DNA of 5,303 nt, from NCBI GenBank assembly GCA_002373595.1, contig DFKT01000088.1, forward strand, positions 1 to 5,303, given 5' to 3'. This DNA is from Lachnospiraceae bacterium UBA3638. GTDB taxonomy: Bacteria; Bacillota; Clostridia; Lachnospirales; Lachnospiraceae. The notes below the pieces were generated by a model. The model was not told the DNA's origin. It made no database searches and saw only the letters and a list, made by a program, of their open reading frames with translations. The position numbers were made by a program, and so were the translations under genes. Below are positions 5,272 to 5,303 of this stretch, piece by piece. Within the stretch, counting starts at the first letter, position 1; each line of letters opens with the position of its first letter.

Positions 5272-5303
5272 TTAAGCGTTAACGATCTGGCCGAAATCAG
5301 GCT
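5272..5303 (-). CDS. C-terminal tail of an unidentified upstream gene (N-terminus beyond right edge)
   Basis: On the minus strand an open frame enters from the right edge and reads PDFGQIVNA before TAA (5272-5274). It is too short to identify. The case for a real gene end is the strong terminator hairpin that follows 31 bases later, and the new promoter placed after it. The other two leftward frames also hold stops nearby, so the frame choice is tentative. Confidence 0.45.
   Translation of the reverse strand, partial: PDFGQIVNA

Overview
The window looks like an ordinary chromosomal stretch from a Gram-positive anaerobe of the class Clostridia (Bacillota). The grounds are strong AGGAGG-type ribosome binding sites, moderate GC with frequent ATA and AGA codons, short intergenic gaps, TTGACA/TATAAT promoters and U-tract terminators. 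A family such as Lachnospiraceae or Oscillospiraceae is plausible, but the sequence alone does not fix it. I see no mobile element, CRISPR array, tRNA or rRNA, and no convincing unknown defence or mobile system.

Left part (1-1136). A GntR/FadR-type (FCD) transcription regulator runs leftward and is cut by the window edge. It is divergent from rpsT (ribosomal protein S20), which runs rightward. The 214-base gap holds back-to-back promoters. The regulator's promoter carries a perfect dyad, ATTGTATACAAT, over its -10 box, which points to autoregulation. rpsT starts with TTG, as the E. coli gene does. It has a short leader that can fold in two mutually exclusive ways, and it ends at a strong intrinsic terminator that it probably shares with the converging operon.

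Right part (1137-5303). Five leftward genes form a probable operon: an atypical extended SDR (epimerase-like) protein, a small FMN split-barrel (pyridoxamine-phosphate-oxidase-like) protein, a Nudix hydrolase, an unrecognised single-pass membrane or secreted protein, and a secreted D-Ala-D-Ala carboxypeptidase of the S11 family. The last two overlap by 8 bases, and the Nudix/unknown gap is 9 bases, so at least these three look cotranscribed. The operon probably starts from an extended -10 promoter near 5197-5202, just after a terminator-like hairpin (5213-5240). That hairpin seems to close a further leftward gene, of which only about ten C-terminal codons are visible at the right edge.

The most interesting points are the carboxypeptidase's added N-terminal tandem-repeat region with no visible C-terminal anchor, the unknown membrane protein translationally linked to it, the rpsT leader, and the regulator's operator/promoter overlap. 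None amounts to a clearly new system. All functional calls come from motif recognition, without database searches.
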